64,000 nucleotides of DNA from JAJEEA01 sp965116765 (GCA_965116765.1 OZ220718.1:1612001-1676000); one strand, 5' to 3'. Shown: positions 10,114 through 19,500, counted from the first letter of the stretch. Notes: a model not told the origin generated them from the letters alone. Translations and numbers: made by a program.

Positions 10114-10135
10114 CCCCGCAATTGTGCGGGTCCCA
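10114..10135. repeat. 22-bp inverted repeat, right copy
   Basis: This is the exact reverse complement of 9659-9680. The right copy lies about 140 bases beyond the stop of the LuxR-type gene, which is read on the minus strand. The pair could be the ends of a small non-autonomous element or two members of a dispersed palindromic repeat family. No target-site duplication was established. Confidence 0.75.
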
Positions 10136-10277
10136 AGAGACCGGCGTTTGTGCGAAAGTGGCTGCCGCTGAGGGTGCTTCGGCGCCGCGCGGTTTTCTGT
10201 CGTGCCGGAACGACTTGGAGCTTGGAGTGTCGCGGGGTACCAGAGCGTCGGGCACCGCGGTGCGAGGGGTGCCTCAA

Positions 10278-11438
10278 TCAAGGGCGGATTCCGAAACTCC
10301 GCGGAGCGACCGACGACAGCACCAGCCGTGCCAAGTCCACCTGTCGGGAGATGCCGTGCTTCTCGTAGATATGCCTCACGTGCCAGTGGATCGTCTTCTG
10401 GCTGCGCCCGGTGGCGGCGGCGATGTCACGCACCGTCCTGCCTTCAGCCAACCACGCCGCCACCTTGCCTTCCATCGGCGTGAGGCCAAGGGCGGCCGCT
10501 ACCGCCACTGGATCGATTCGCGTCGGAAGACCCCCGTCCACGACCAGCACGAGCACGGCGGGGTGCGACGTCCGGAAACCACCGCCCGCACCGGGCACGG
10601 GGTTCATGTGCAAGGCCAACGCCGGACGACCGGTCGACCGTCTCACGGTCATCGAGCCGCCGCCCTTGGCGCGCCCGCCGGCGCGCGGCAGCGCCCGCGC
10701 CAGCAGCCCCTGGAGAACCCCGTCGTCATCCGGCGACCGGGCGCGGAGGAAGCCCTTGCGACTGATGAGACCGTCGCCCTCCCGCAGCAGACGCGCCGCC
10801 CGGTCGTTCGCGGCCGCGATCCGTCCGCGCCAGTCGAGTTGGATGACCCCGGCCCCCGTCTCGTCCAGCAGCGCCGTCAGCGACGCGCCGAGAGCCCCGC
10901 TCTCCGCAAGCGCATGGCGGACACGCACGTAGTGCCGGAGGTGGGGCAGAACGCTGCGGATCATGGCGATGCGGCCGGACGACCATCCGTCGTCGTCGAC
11001 AGGGTCGGCGATGGACCAGTTGATTCGCGTGCCGCCCGGTCCGTCCAGACGAACGTTGAGGCTGTTCTGGCCGTGGGCGCGGGGCAGTATCTCGTTGTAC
11101 GTGGCGGAGGTCTTCCGTTGCCCCTCGCCATAGAGGTCCGTGACGTGGACGAGCTGGCTGTCGGGCAGGCGCCGCAGACGCGGGACGCGTTCGTCCACCG
11201 CGTGGTAGGTGGCGAAGTACTCGCGCTCGATTTCGGGGCGCCGCTCCCCGCGAAAGAGATGCCGCGTAAAGAGGATGCGCAGATCCTGCTTGGACGCGCC
11301 CTCGGCGACCACCAGGATGTTGCCCTTCGAACCGAAGGCCTCGTCGATCCGGGCCGACGCAGCGGGCCAGCGGGCATCGTCGAGCGCAGCCTCCTGCAAC
11401 GCAGCGAGAATGACGCCGAATCGGTTTCTTTCGCTCAT
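10278..11438 (-). CDS. LuxR-type transcriptional regulator with PAS-like sensor domain
   Basis: This 386-residue protein has an N-terminal region of about 190 residues, including YFATYHAVDERVPRLRRLPD and PRAHGQNSLNVRLDGP, that looks like a ligand-sensing module. A PAS-like segment (GAGVIQLDWRGRIAAANDRA) lies near residues 215-235. The C-terminal LuxR helix-turn-helix reads LTPMEGKVAAWLAEGRTVRD, then ATGRSQKTIHWHVRHIYEKH. It is complete and probably functional. Two decayed relatives exist in the window (23274-24447 and 29147-29260), so this is the surviving member of a local paralogue family. No target operator was identified. Confidence 0.82.
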   Translation of the reverse strand: MSERNRFGVILAALQEAALDDARWPAASARIDEAFGSKGNILVVAEGASKQDLRILFTRHLFRGERRPEIEREYFATYHAVDERVPRLRRLPDSQLVHVTDLYGEGQRKTSATYNEILPRAHGQNSLNVRLDGPGGTRINWSIADPVDDDGWSSGRIAMIRSVLPHLRHYVRVRHALAESGALGASLTALLDETGAGVIQLDWRGRIAAANDRAARLLREGDGLISRKGFLRARSPDDDGVLQGLLARALPRAGGRAKGGGSMTVRRSTGRPALALHMNPVPGAGGGFRTSHPAVLVLVVDGGLPTRIDPVAVAAALGLTPMEGKVAAWLAEGRTVRDIAAATGRSQKTIHWHVRHIYEKHGISRQVDLARLVLSSVAPRSFGIRP

Positions 11439-11908
11439 GACCTGCCTTGTGGTGAATGCCCCCGGATTCCGGGATGTTCCATGACCGCGAGGTGCGGGGG
11501 GGACAGGAGAATACTACCACCCGTACGGGTTCCTTTGCATACGGGAGGGAGCCTAGTCGGTCACCACGAACCGCCTGGTCGGCCGCCCCGGATCTCCCGG
11601 GTGTTCAGCGCGCCACGGGGGGTTCCTCGTCGAGACGGAGACCAACACGATTCGACCAGGCCCTGCGCGCCGTCGGCCTGCCGTCGGGACTCTCAGAACA
11701 ACTGCAGCCGCCCTGGGAATGACATTCGTCGAAGGGTCAGGGATGAGGTGCCTGGCCGCCGGTGGTCGGTCTACCGTCTGACGTTGGGTTCCTCGGAAGA
11801 GACTCAACGACCTTCGCCAAAACGGCGGCCTCGGGCGTTCTCGACGGGGCACGCTCAGGTCAACGTATGACCGCCCTATTCGACTCGGGTTGGTGGAGGA
11901 ACTCACCG
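11439..11908. other. Intergenic region upstream of LuxR regulator
   Basis: About 470 bases lie between the regulator start (minus) and the SUMF1-like ORF (plus). No gene is recognised. The regulator's own promoter should lie in 11440-11550, where the sequence is somewhat less GC-rich, but no clear box was seen. Confidence 0.35.
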
Positions 11909-12319
11909 ATGCGACCGATCTCTGCCGTTCTGTTGTCAGCACTCGCCTTGTCCGCGCTCTCGACCACGGGCGTGGCGCTGACGCTCCCGCCCTCGTCCAG
12001 CCCGTCCAGCCGGGGTACCGCCGCTCCCGCGACTGCCGCCGGGTCTCAACCGGGTTGCTCCGACGACCGTACCGGGCGCCGTGGCGCTTGTCCGGTCGGT
12101 TCTTACGCCGCCAATGCCGCAGGCCTCTCGGACATGGCGTCCAACGTCGTTGAGTGGACCAGCGACTGCTCCGACGGCGGCGACTGTAGCCGCCGTGTTC
12201 ACCGTGGCGGCTCTTGGTTTGCCCCTGCCGAAGACCTCCAACCTGGCACGCGCAACTCCGACCGTGCAACCCGGCGCGGAGATCTTCTCGGCTTCCGTGT
12301 GGCGCGCATCCTCGATTGA
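11909..12319 (+). CDS. Truncated SUMF1/formylglycine-generating-enzyme-like protein
   Basis: This 136-residue protein opens with a signal peptide (ISAVLLSALALSALSTTGVA) and jumps quickly to the C-terminal third of an FGE-sulfatase (SUMF1) domain. Visible are GSYAANAAGLSDMASNVVEW, then DCSRRVHRGGSW and a final LLGFRVARILD, the classic C-terminal landmarks of the family. Full SUMF1 domains are about 220-260 residues, so the central part is missing. Either this is the product of an internal deletion or a short secreted lectin-like remnant. A GGAGGA-like Shine-Dalgarno (11895-11900) precedes the ATG. Function as a sulfatase activator is unlikely. Confidence 0.6.
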   Translation: MRPISAVLLSALALSALSTTGVALTLPPSSSPSSRGTAAPATAAGSQPGCSDDRTGRRGACPVGSYAANAAGLSDMASNVVEWTSDCSDGGDCSRRVHRGGSWFAPAEDLQPGTRNSDRATRRGDLLGFRVARILD

Positions 12320-12431
12320 TGACTTTGGAGTCTGTTCGGGTCCCCGTGCGGCTGTGGCGTTTCGGCCACCTTGCTCTGCTGGCGACCGACGGCGAGTCGG
12401 CGGCCCTGGAGTCCGCCTCCGCGAGCTTCAC

Positions 12432-14165
12432 ATGAGTCGCAACAGCCGGAATCGAGAGCTTCGCTACCAACCCGACGAGCGTCCGCCGGGTGGCTTCGTT
12501 CTCGGATGCGGCGCGCAACTCGTCGTGCTCGGTATCACCGGCCTGGTCGCAGTTTCCGACCATTGTGGTCCGGGCCGCGGGAGAAACCGAGGCCTACTTG
12601 TCCTGGGCCGTGTTCTGCACGGTAGCTGTCAACGGTGCCGCCACGATGTTGCAGGCCTCGCGGATTGGCCGGATCGGCGCGGGATACATCCTCACGACGG
12701 GTCCGGCCGCGGCCTTCATCGGGATCTGCGTGACCGCCCTCACCGAGGGCGGCCCGGGCGTGTTGGCCGTCCTGGTCATCGTATCGTCCCTGCTACCGCT
12801 CGCCATATCCGCGCGCCTGTCGCTGTTCCGCCGGTTCCTGACCCCGACCATCGTCGGCACCGTGAACATGCTCATACCGGCTACCGTGCTGCCCGTGGTC
12901 TTCGGCCGCCTGACCGACATACCGGAAGGCGTCCCGGGGTTGGCGCGCCGTCGACCGCGGCGGCCACGGTGCTCGTCATCAGCGTGATCCACCTCAAGGC
13001 TGCGCCGCGGCTGCGTCTGTGGGCGCCGCTGCTCGGCGTCGTCGCCGGCTCGGTCGTGGCGGCCGCCTTCGGGTTCTATGACGTCGAACGCGTGCTGCGG
13101 GCTTCGTGGGTAGGACTTCCGCAGCGTGCATGGCCCGGCCTCGACCTCGATTTCGGGCCGGCGTTCGCGGGTCTTCTCCCCGCCTTCCTGTTCGTAGCGC
13201 TCATCGGGACCATCCAGACAATCACCGCCGCCGTCGGTGTGCAGCGCGTATCGTGGCGGCGGCCGCGGGCAGTGGACTACCGCGTCGTGGAAGGCGCGGT
13301 GGCGGCCGACGGGGTCGGCAAGCTGCTGTGCGGCGTCGGCGGAATCATGCCGACCCAGACGACGACGTTCGCCGTCCCGGCGATCGAGATCACCGGGGTC
13401 GCGGCCCGCCGCGTCGGCGTTGCCGCCGGGGTGCTGATGATCGCGCTCGCGTTCCTTCCGAAGGCGCTGGCCGCGGTCCTGGCCGTCCCGGGGCCGGTGT
13501 TTGCCGCATACCTGATCGTCCTCATGGCCCTGATCTTCGTTCGCGGCATGGCCGAGGTCATCCAGGGCGGGATCGATCACCGCACGGGGCTCATCGCGGG
13601 AATGGGGTTCTGGGTCGGCGTCGGCTGTCAGAACGGTTGCTGTTCCCCGAGTACGTGGCGGATATCGCGGGCGGCTTGCTGGCGAACGGCATTACCGTCG
13701 GCGGCCTCGTAGCCATCCTGATGACGCTGTTTCTGGAAGTGACGGCGCCGCGGGTCAGCCGGCTCGAGGTGGAGTCCGACGTGTCCGTCCTGCCGCAGAT
13801 CCGGAAGTTCATCGGCGAGTTCGCGGCGCGCAGCGGCTGGGGCTCGAAGATGGTGGATCGCCTCGACGCCGCCAGCGAGGAGACGCTGTTGATGCTGGCA
13901 GACCCGGACGACGATGGCCAAAAGCGCGAGCGGCGGCGGCTGTTCCTGTCGGCGCGCAAGGAAGCGGACGGCGCGGTGATCGAATTCGTCGCCGCGGCCG
14001 GCAAGGAGAACATCCAGGACCGCATCGGGCTGCTGGCGGAGCAGCCCGATGACGTGCTGATGGAGCGGGAGGTGTCGCTGCGTCTGCTGCGGCACATCGT
14101 CGGTTCGACTCCACGACGCGGATATCGTGACGGTTCGCGTGGATGCGCCGTCGACCGCTTCGTGA
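12432..14165 (+). pseudogene. Decayed second copy of the NCS2 permease
   Basis: The reconstructed protein is collinear with the intact permease at 3093-4853, from GCGAQLVVLG through TPTIVGTVNML and VEGAVAADGVGKLLCG to the same C-terminal extension (DRLDAASEETLLML, EVSLRLLRHIVGS, HDADIVTVRVDAP). The frame changes four times: near 12551, near 12940, near 13635 (one base short in QNG-LLFPEY) and near 14108. It ends at a TGA at 14163-14165. Four independent indels make it a true pseudogene rather than a sequencing slip. The next gene, the flavoprotein, starts 63 bases on. Unlike the intact copy, no SLC13 partner follows. Confidence 0.88.
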
Positions 14166-14228
14166 CGGGGTGGCTGGCCCATGACCTTCCTGTCCGAGCA
14201 CGGCTTGGCGGCGGAAGACTGAAGACGC

Positions 14229-15467
14229 ATGAATACCCGAGGAGAATACGACTGCGTTGTCATTGGCGGCGGACCCGCCGGCGCTACCGCGGCTGGTGTG
14301 CTGGCGCAGCACGGCCGTCGCGTCGCGGTGCTGGAACGCGACACCTTCCCGCGCTACCACATCGGCGAGTCGCTGATTCCGTACACGTGGTTCACGTTCG
14401 AACGTCTCGGCGTGCTGGACTGGTTCGAGCAGGCGGCCTGCCAGAAGAAGTACAGCGTTCAGTTCGTATCGGTGGCCGGCAGGGTGTCCCAGCCGTTCTA
14501 CTTTTTCGAAACCATCAAGCACCACTGCTCGACGACGTGGCAGGTGCGCCGCAGCGACTTCGATCGGATGCTCCTGGTCAACGCCATGAACAAGGGGGCG
14601 GACGTACGACAGGGAACGGCGGTCCGCGAGTTGCTGATGGACGGCGACCGTGCGGTCGGGGTCCGGGCGGACATCGTTGGCGGCGGGTCGGAGACGTTCG
14701 CGGCCAATGCGGTTATCGACGCCTCCGGCCGCGACACGTTTCTGGCCTCGAAGCTCGGCTGGAAGCGGCGCGATCCCGACCTGACCAAGGTCGCGATCTT
14801 CACGTACTACCGGGGAGCGAGAAGGGACTTGGGGTTGGACGAGGGTGCGACCACCGTCGCCTACATCCCGGAGGGAGGCTGGTTCTGGTATATCCCGCTG
14901 CTGGATGACGTCGTGAGCGTTGGCGTCGTCGCGGAGGCGGAGTACCTGTACCGGGAGTCGCGCGACCCGGAGGCGATATTCGCGCGGGAGGCGGGCGACT
15001 GCACGTGGATCGCGGAGCACCTGAGCGGCGGGACGCGCGTCGAGCCGGTGCGGGTCACAGGTGAGTTCAGCTATCGCTCGGAGTCGATCGGCGGAAACGG
15101 CTTCTGTCTGGCCGGCGATGCCTTCTCGTTCCTCGATCCCATCTTCTCGACCGGCCTGTTCATGGCGCTCAAGAGCGGGGAAATGGCGGCTGACGCCGTC
15201 GACCGCGGCCTTGATGCGGGACAAGTGACGGCGGCGACGTTCAGTGACTACGAACGCGACATGCGCTGGGCGCTCGACCGGTTCAGGGAGCTCGTGGTGG
15301 CGTTCTATGACGAGACATTCAGCTTCCGGGATTTCGTCCGGACGCACCCCGCCTTGCAGCCTCGGCTGGTGGACGTGCTGGTCGGCAACGTGTTCACGGA
15401 CCTGGGGCCACTGTTCGACGCGCTCCGTGAGTTTTCCGCGCGGACCTCCCGAACCGCCTCGGCATAG
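14229..15467 (+). CDS. FAD-dependent halogenase-like flavoprotein
   Basis: This 412-residue protein has the PHBH-fold FAD-binding layout of flavin-dependent halogenases and related tetrapyrrole/geranylgeranyl reductases. GGGPAG (13-18) is the dinucleotide motif and FPRYHIGESLIP (40-51) is typical of phenol/pyrrole-type halogenases. K73-K74 in QKKYSVQF sits where the halogenase K-x-G-x-x-F catalytic-lysine motif is expected. GWFWYIPL corresponds to the W-x-W-x-I-P motif, and GDAFSFLDPIFSTG is the second FAD motif. The lysine alignment is by eye, so halogenation is likely but not shown. It heads a plus-strand set with a DUF1330 protein, a sulfotransferase and a PAPS synthetase, which suggests tailoring of a phenolic or similar product. 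Confidence 0.72.
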   Translation: MNTRGEYDCVVIGGGPAGATAAGVLAQHGRRVAVLERDTFPRYHIGESLIPYTWFTFERLGVLDWFEQAACQKKYSVQFVSVAGRVSQPFYFFETIKHHCSTTWQVRRSDFDRMLLVNAMNKGADVRQGTAVRELLMDGDRAVGVRADIVGGGSETFAANAVIDASGRDTFLASKLGWKRRDPDLTKVAIFTYYRGARRDLGLDEGATTVAYIPEGGWFWYIPLLDDVVSVGVVAEAEYLYRESRDPEAIFAREAGDCTWIAEHLSGGTRVEPVRVTGEFSYRSESIGGNGFCLAGDAFSFLDPIFSTGLFMALKSGEMAADAVDRGLDAGQVTAATFSDYERDMRWALDRFRELVVAFYDETFSFRDFVRTHPALQPRLVDVLVGNVFTDLGPLFDALREFSARTSRTASA

Positions 15468-15708
15468 CCGACGGGTGGCTTCGGTGAACGGCATCGAGCT
15501 GGTGCGCCGCTTGTTCGAGAGCGTTGCGTAATCGCGCCGGAGCGGGTCATGCGCTGGAATCGAAACGATTCGGAGGGAGGAGGAGCCGCGCTCACGTGCT
15601 TGATTCGACGCTCGGGGGCGCGCCGGAATTGACGAGGTATCGAACGTGCGGTGCCCAGGGGGCCGGTGCTTGCCGGTCGGAGGGTGGCCGCGGAAAGGAG
15701 TGATGGAC

Positions 15709-15996
15709 ATGGCAACCTACGTAATCATCGATGTCGACGTGACCGACGAGGCCACCTACGACGGGCTTGCGGAGCGGGCGGCGGCGGCGGTCGAAGCGCA
15801 CGGCGGCAGGTACCTCGTGCGGGCGGGCGCCGCGAAGGCCCTGCAAGGGAGCTGGAAACCTGGTCGCCTCGTGGTCGTGGCATTCGAGAGCGCCGAGCAG
15901 GTGGAGCGTTGGAGGAACTCTTCGGACGCCCTCCAGCTCAGGGAGCTGCTCAACAGAGTGTCCAACGCAAACATCATCATGGTCGAGGGCGAGTGA
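15709..15996 (+). CDS. DUF1330-like small protein
   Basis: This 95-residue protein has the dimeric alpha-beta barrel pattern of DUF1330: MATYVIIDVDVTDEATYDGL, then GGRYLVRAGAAKAL, PGRLVVVAFESAEQVERW and a last strand NANIIMVEGE. The ATG at 15709 lies eight bases after GGAAAGGAG (15692-15700). An ATG at 15703 is too close to that site. Such proteins are small and often sit beside oxidoreductase genes; the activity is unknown. It lies between the flavoprotein and the sulfotransferase on the same strand. Confidence 0.72.
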   Translation: MATYVIIDVDVTDEATYDGLAERAAAAVEAHGGRYLVRAGAAKALQGSWKPGRLVVVAFESAEQVERWRNSSDALQLRELLNRVSNANIIMVEGE

Positions 15997-16039
15997 CGAG
16001 GCTTGGCCGTGATCTCCGGGGCATCTTGAGGACCGAGAG

Positions 16040-17002
16040 ATGACCGGCTCGCCCAACCCCGGGAAGGAAGCCGCCGCCGAGCGGCCGCGCTGGTCTCGCA
16101 TCTACCGGCACCGGCTGCTCGACGGCGAGCGGTGGAAGGCCTACACGCCGCGCGAGGGCGACATCATCGTGTGCTCGGCCTACAAGGCGGGGACGACGTG
16201 GCTGCAGAACATCTGCGCCCTGCTGGTGTTCCAGTCCACGGAGTTCCCCGCGCCCCTGTCGGTCTTCTCGCCGTGGCTGGAAGTGCCGCGAGTGCCCGTC
16301 GAGGGGGTCATTGCCCGTCTCGACGCCCAGACGCACCGGCGCATCGTCAAGACCCATCTCCCGCTGGACGGGCTTCCGTACCACGAGGGTGTGACCTACG
16401 TCTTCATCGGCCGCGACCCGCGCGACGTCTTCGTGTCGTTGACCAACCACATCGCCAACGTGCGTTCGGAGGTCCGTCTGCTGGACGGCAGAGCGCCCTG
16501 GCCGCGCGAGGAGATTCCCGACGACCTGCGCGCGTTCTTCCGCAGGTGGCTCACGACCCCGGGCATTCCCGGGGAGGAGGACGGATGGCCGGCCTGGTCG
16601 GCCCTCGGCATCGCCAAGACGTACTGGCGCCACCGGGGGTGCGCCAACATCCACCTGTTCCACTACGCCGACCTCAAGGCCGACCTCGACGGCCAGATGC
16701 GTCGGGTGTCGGCGACTCTCGGCATTCCCGTGGACGAAGCGCGCTGGCCGCAACTCGTCGACGCGGCGCGCTTCGACAGCATGAAGCGGAACGCCCTGCA
16801 GTTCGGACTCGGGGGATCGAGCAGCATGTGGATCGATCCGGCCGCCTTCTTCGCCAAGGGCGCCAACGGCCAGTGGCGCGGCCTCCTGGGCGAGGCCGAG
16901 CTGGCGCTCTACCGCCGGGTCATGGCCGAGCGCCTCGCGCCGGATCTCGCCGACTGGCTCGAGAATGGCAGCCAGCCCCGGGGAGCGGCGGATCGATCCT
17001 GA
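16040..17002 (+). CDS. PAPS-dependent sulfotransferase
   Basis: This 320-residue cytosolic sulfotransferase of the Sulfotransfer_1 family transfers sulfonate from PAPS to a hydroxyl or amine acceptor. The 5'-phosphosulfate loop YKAGTTWLQNI is at residues 48-58, the catalytic histidine is H106 in KTHLPLD, and the 3'-phosphate motif GRDPRDVFVS is at 124-133. A C-terminal FFAKGANGQWRGLL corresponds to the R-K-G-x-x-G-x-W nucleotide-binding motif, with the first basic residue shifted. The following gene makes PAPS, which supports the assignment. The acceptor is not known; the upstream halogenase-like gene hints at a phenolic or secondary product. Confidence 0.9.
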   Translation: MTGSPNPGKEAAAERPRWSRIYRHRLLDGERWKAYTPREGDIIVCSAYKAGTTWLQNICALLVFQSTEFPAPLSVFSPWLEVPRVPVEGVIARLDAQTHRRIVKTHLPLDGLPYHEGVTYVFIGRDPRDVFVSLTNHIANVRSEVRLLDGRAPWPREEIPDDLRAFFRRWLTTPGIPGEEDGWPAWSALGIAKTYWRHRGCANIHLFHYADLKADLDGQMRRVSATLGIPVDEARWPQLVDAARFDSMKRNALQFGLGGSSSMWIDPAAFFAKGANGQWRGLLGEAELALYRRVMAERLAPDLADWLENGSQPRGAADRS

Positions 17003-17105
17003 CGTGCTGCGGCGCCGCAGGCGCGACGGGCTCGACATGAACTGACCTGGACGTTCTCCACGACCGAGGGAGGCGGCCTTTATTCACCCGGGAGGAGTCG
17101 CGTCG

Positions 17106-18845
17106 TTGTCAGCCCATCTCATCATCCCCCACGGCGGGGCCCTTGTCGAACTGTTCCTCGATCCGGCCCGGACGGCGGAGATCGCCGCCGCGTCGCGCGA
17201 CTGGCCGTCGCACGACCTCACCCCCCGCCAGCTCTGCGACCTGGAGCTCCTGTTGAACGGCGGGTTCTCCCCGCTGACAGGGTTCATGACCTCGCACGAC
17301 CACGCTGCGGTCTGCGCGGACATGCGGCTCGGCGACGGCACGCTGTGGCCGATCCCCATCACCCTCGACATTGGCGAGGCTCTTGCCGACCAGCTCGGGG
17401 CCGGTGACCGCTTGGCCCTGCGCGACGCCGAGGGCGTGATGCTCGCCGTCCTCCACGTCGAGGACCTTTGGCGCCCCGACCGCGCGGCCGAGGCCGAGGC
17501 GGTGTTCGGCACCGCCAGCCGCGAGCACCCGGGCGTCGCCCACCTCCTGGATCGCACCGCGCCGGTGTACGTCGGGGGCCGGGTCGAGGGCGTGCAGCCG
17601 GTGTCGCACTACGACTACAAGCAGCTTCGACACACGCCGGCGAAGCTGCGGGCCGCGTTCGCGAAGCTGGGTTGGACCCGGGTGATGGCGTTCCAGACCC
17701 GCAACCCTATGCACCGCGCACACCACGAGCTGACCCTGCGCGCGGCCAAGGAGATCGAAGCGAGCCTGCTGATCCACCCCGTCGTGGGGATGACCAAGCC
17801 CGGCGACGTCGACCACTACACGCGGGTGCGGTGCTACCAGGCACTGCTGCCCCGCTATCCGCAGCGCACCGCGCTGCTGTCGCTGCTGCCGCTGGCGATG
17901 CGCATGGCGGGGCCACGCGAGGCGGTGTGGCACGCCATCATCCGCAAGAACCACGGCTGCACTCACCTCATCGTCGGCCGCGATCACGCCGGCCCCGGCA
18001 GCGACTCGAGCGGTACGCCCTTCTACGGCCCCTACGAGGCTCAGGAGTTGCTGGCCGCCCACGAAACCGAGCTCGGGATCGCGATGGTGCCGTTCAAGCT
18101 CATGGTGTACGTGGAGGACAGCGACAGCTACCTGCCCGTCGACGAGGTGCCCGAGGGCCGGCGCACCCTCAACCTGTCGGGGACCGAGCTGCGCGAGCGC
18201 CTCGCCGCGGGGCGGGAGATCCCGTCCTGGTTCACGTTCCCGGCGGTGGCCGACGAGCTCGCGCGCAGCCATCCCCCGCGCCACCGGCAGGGATTCACAC
18301 TGCTGTTCACCGGGCTGTCCGGCTCAGGCAAGTCGACGATCGCCAACGTGCTGCTCGTCAAGCTGCTCGAGATGGGCGGGCGTCCCGTCACCCTGCTCGA
18401 CGGCGACGTCGTGCGCAGGCACCTGTCGTCGGAGCTCGGCTTCTCGCGCGAGCACCGCGACATCAACATCCGGCGCATCGGCTACGTGGCGTCGGAGATC
18501 ACCAGGAACGGCGGCATCGCGATCTGCGCACCCATTGCGCCCTACGACGGGGTGCGCAAGCAGGTGCGGGCGCTGATCGAGCCGCTCGGCGGCTTCCTGG
18601 TGGTGCACGTGGCCACCGCCCTCGAGGTGTGCGAGGCGCGCGACCGCAAGGGGCTCTACGCCAAGGCGCGGGCTGGCATCATCAAAGAGTTCACAGGGAT
18701 CTCCGATCCCTACGAGGCTCCCGGTGACGCCGAGATCACCATTGACACGGCCGAGTTGACGGCCGAGGAGGCGGCGCAGAAGATCATCCTGCACCTTGAA
18801 AAAGAGGGATACGTATCGGGCCAGCACCGCCGGTCTCACCCTTGA
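17106..18845 (+). CDS. Bifunctional sulfate adenylyltransferase / adenylylsulfate kinase
   Basis: This 579-residue enzyme makes PAPS from sulfate and two ATP. Residues 1 to about 390 form ATP sulfurylase: LNGGFSPLTGFM, the H-x-x-H motif in QTRNPMHRAHHELT, and IVGRDHAGPG. From about 395 on is APS kinase, with P-loop FTGLSGSGKSTIAN, LLDGDVVRRHLSSELGFS and GLYAKARAGIIKEFTGI. The fused order matches SAT-CysC fusions in several bacterial phyla. The start is TTG at 17106, eight bases after GGAGGAG (17091-17097); no better start lies nearby. It sits about 100 bases after the sulfotransferase and would feed it. Confidence 0.93.
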   Translation: MSAHLIIPHGGALVELFLDPARTAEIAAASRDWPSHDLTPRQLCDLELLLNGGFSPLTGFMTSHDHAAVCADMRLGDGTLWPIPITLDIGEALADQLGAGDRLALRDAEGVMLAVLHVEDLWRPDRAAEAEAVFGTASREHPGVAHLLDRTAPVYVGGRVEGVQPVSHYDYKQLRHTPAKLRAAFAKLGWTRVMAFQTRNPMHRAHHELTLRAAKEIEASLLIHPVVGMTKPGDVDHYTRVRCYQALLPRYPQRTALLSLLPLAMRMAGPREAVWHAIIRKNHGCTHLIVGRDHAGPGSDSSGTPFYGPYEAQELLAAHETELGIAMVPFKLMVYVEDSDSYLPVDEVPEGRRTLNLSGTELRERLAAGREIPSWFTFPAVADELARSHPPRHRQGFTLLFTGLSGSGKSTIANVLLVKLLEMGGRPVTLLDGDVVRRHLSSELGFSREHRDINIRRIGYVASEITRNGGIAICAPIAPYDGVRKQVRALIEPLGGFLVVHVATALEVCEARDRKGLYAKARAGIIKEFTGISDPYEAPGDAEITIDTAELTAEEAAQKIILHLEKEGYVSGQHRRSHP

Positions 18846-19049
18846 CCTCCGACGGCCGGTTCCGGCGCGTCTGACTCGATCGGCGAGCGTTCTGGGGGGG
18901 AAGGCGTCGACCCGCTGGCACGTCTACCGTGCGGGCCGCTGGACGGGCACCCCTTATCGGGTCCGTTTGCGGGAGGGGGCGAGATTCGTCACGTGCCCGA
19001 GCCGGCTGTCGGGGAACGACGAGTAAGCCCTGAGGTCGTTTCGTCGTGC

Positions 19050-19235
19050 TGTCGGAGCAGGGCGGCGCCCACGCGAACGGCCGAGGGGTGCGAGAAGACC
19101 ATGAGGAAGCGGTCCGGTGGTACCGCCGCGCGGCAGAACAGAAAGGCGCGCCCAAGCCCAGTACAACCTCGGCCGCAGGTTACGAGCGGCGCCGGGACGT
19201 GTGACGGGACCGCGTGGAAGCCGTCCGGTGGTTAC
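19050..19235 (+). pseudogene. Sel1-repeat gene relic
   Basis: Recognisable Sel1-like repeat pieces are present: NGRGVREDHEEAVRWYRRAA in one frame, then AQAQYNLGRRL in the next, then a further VEAVRW. The frame breaks within about 100 bases and there is no start or stop consistent with a gene. The better preserved Sel1 gene at 24583-25424 is related in sequence. Confidence 0.65.
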
Positions 19236-19247
19236 GGCCGCAAACCT

Positions 19248-19352
19248 CGCCATCTGGTCAACACCGTGCAGGAACCTGTCGGCCCCGCAGGGTACTCGCC
19301 GGCCACGGGGCCGCAGATCGACACCACGACCGCCCCCGGGCGCCTCGTGTTC
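19248..19352 (+). pseudogene. Serine recombinase (resolvase/invertase) relic
   Basis: The plus strand reads HLVNTVQEPVG, then PQIDTTTAPGRLVFRV. These match the conserved D-L-V-N-T-V-H-E-L and Q-I-D-T-T-T-x-x-G-R-L-V-F region of the serine recombinase catalytic domain. The piece is about 35 codons with altered residues and no flanking domain, so it is a fragment, most likely from a Tn3-type resolvase. Confidence 0.65.
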
Positions 19353-19452
19353 CGCGTCACGCACTGCACCGGACCACCTAATCCATCGCCGCTGCGGGTT
19401 CACGTATTCCACGGTGACGCCGTCAGCAGCAGGCGACCGCGGCACGAATTCG

Positions 19453-19500
19453 GGTCTTCAACGCTCGGCCGAGCTCCCGGTTGGCGGCGTAGAAGCGGTT
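19453..19500 (-). mobile_element. Tn3-family transposase fragment
   Basis: The minus strand reads NRFYAANRELGRALKT, a hallmark stretch from the C-terminal half of Tn3-family transposases, inside an otherwise unrelated frame. Only 16 codons match. The same stretch is just upstream of the point where the larger Tn3 remnant at 26410-27298 resumes (VLQYMSEP), and it is missing from that remnant. Confidence 0.6.
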
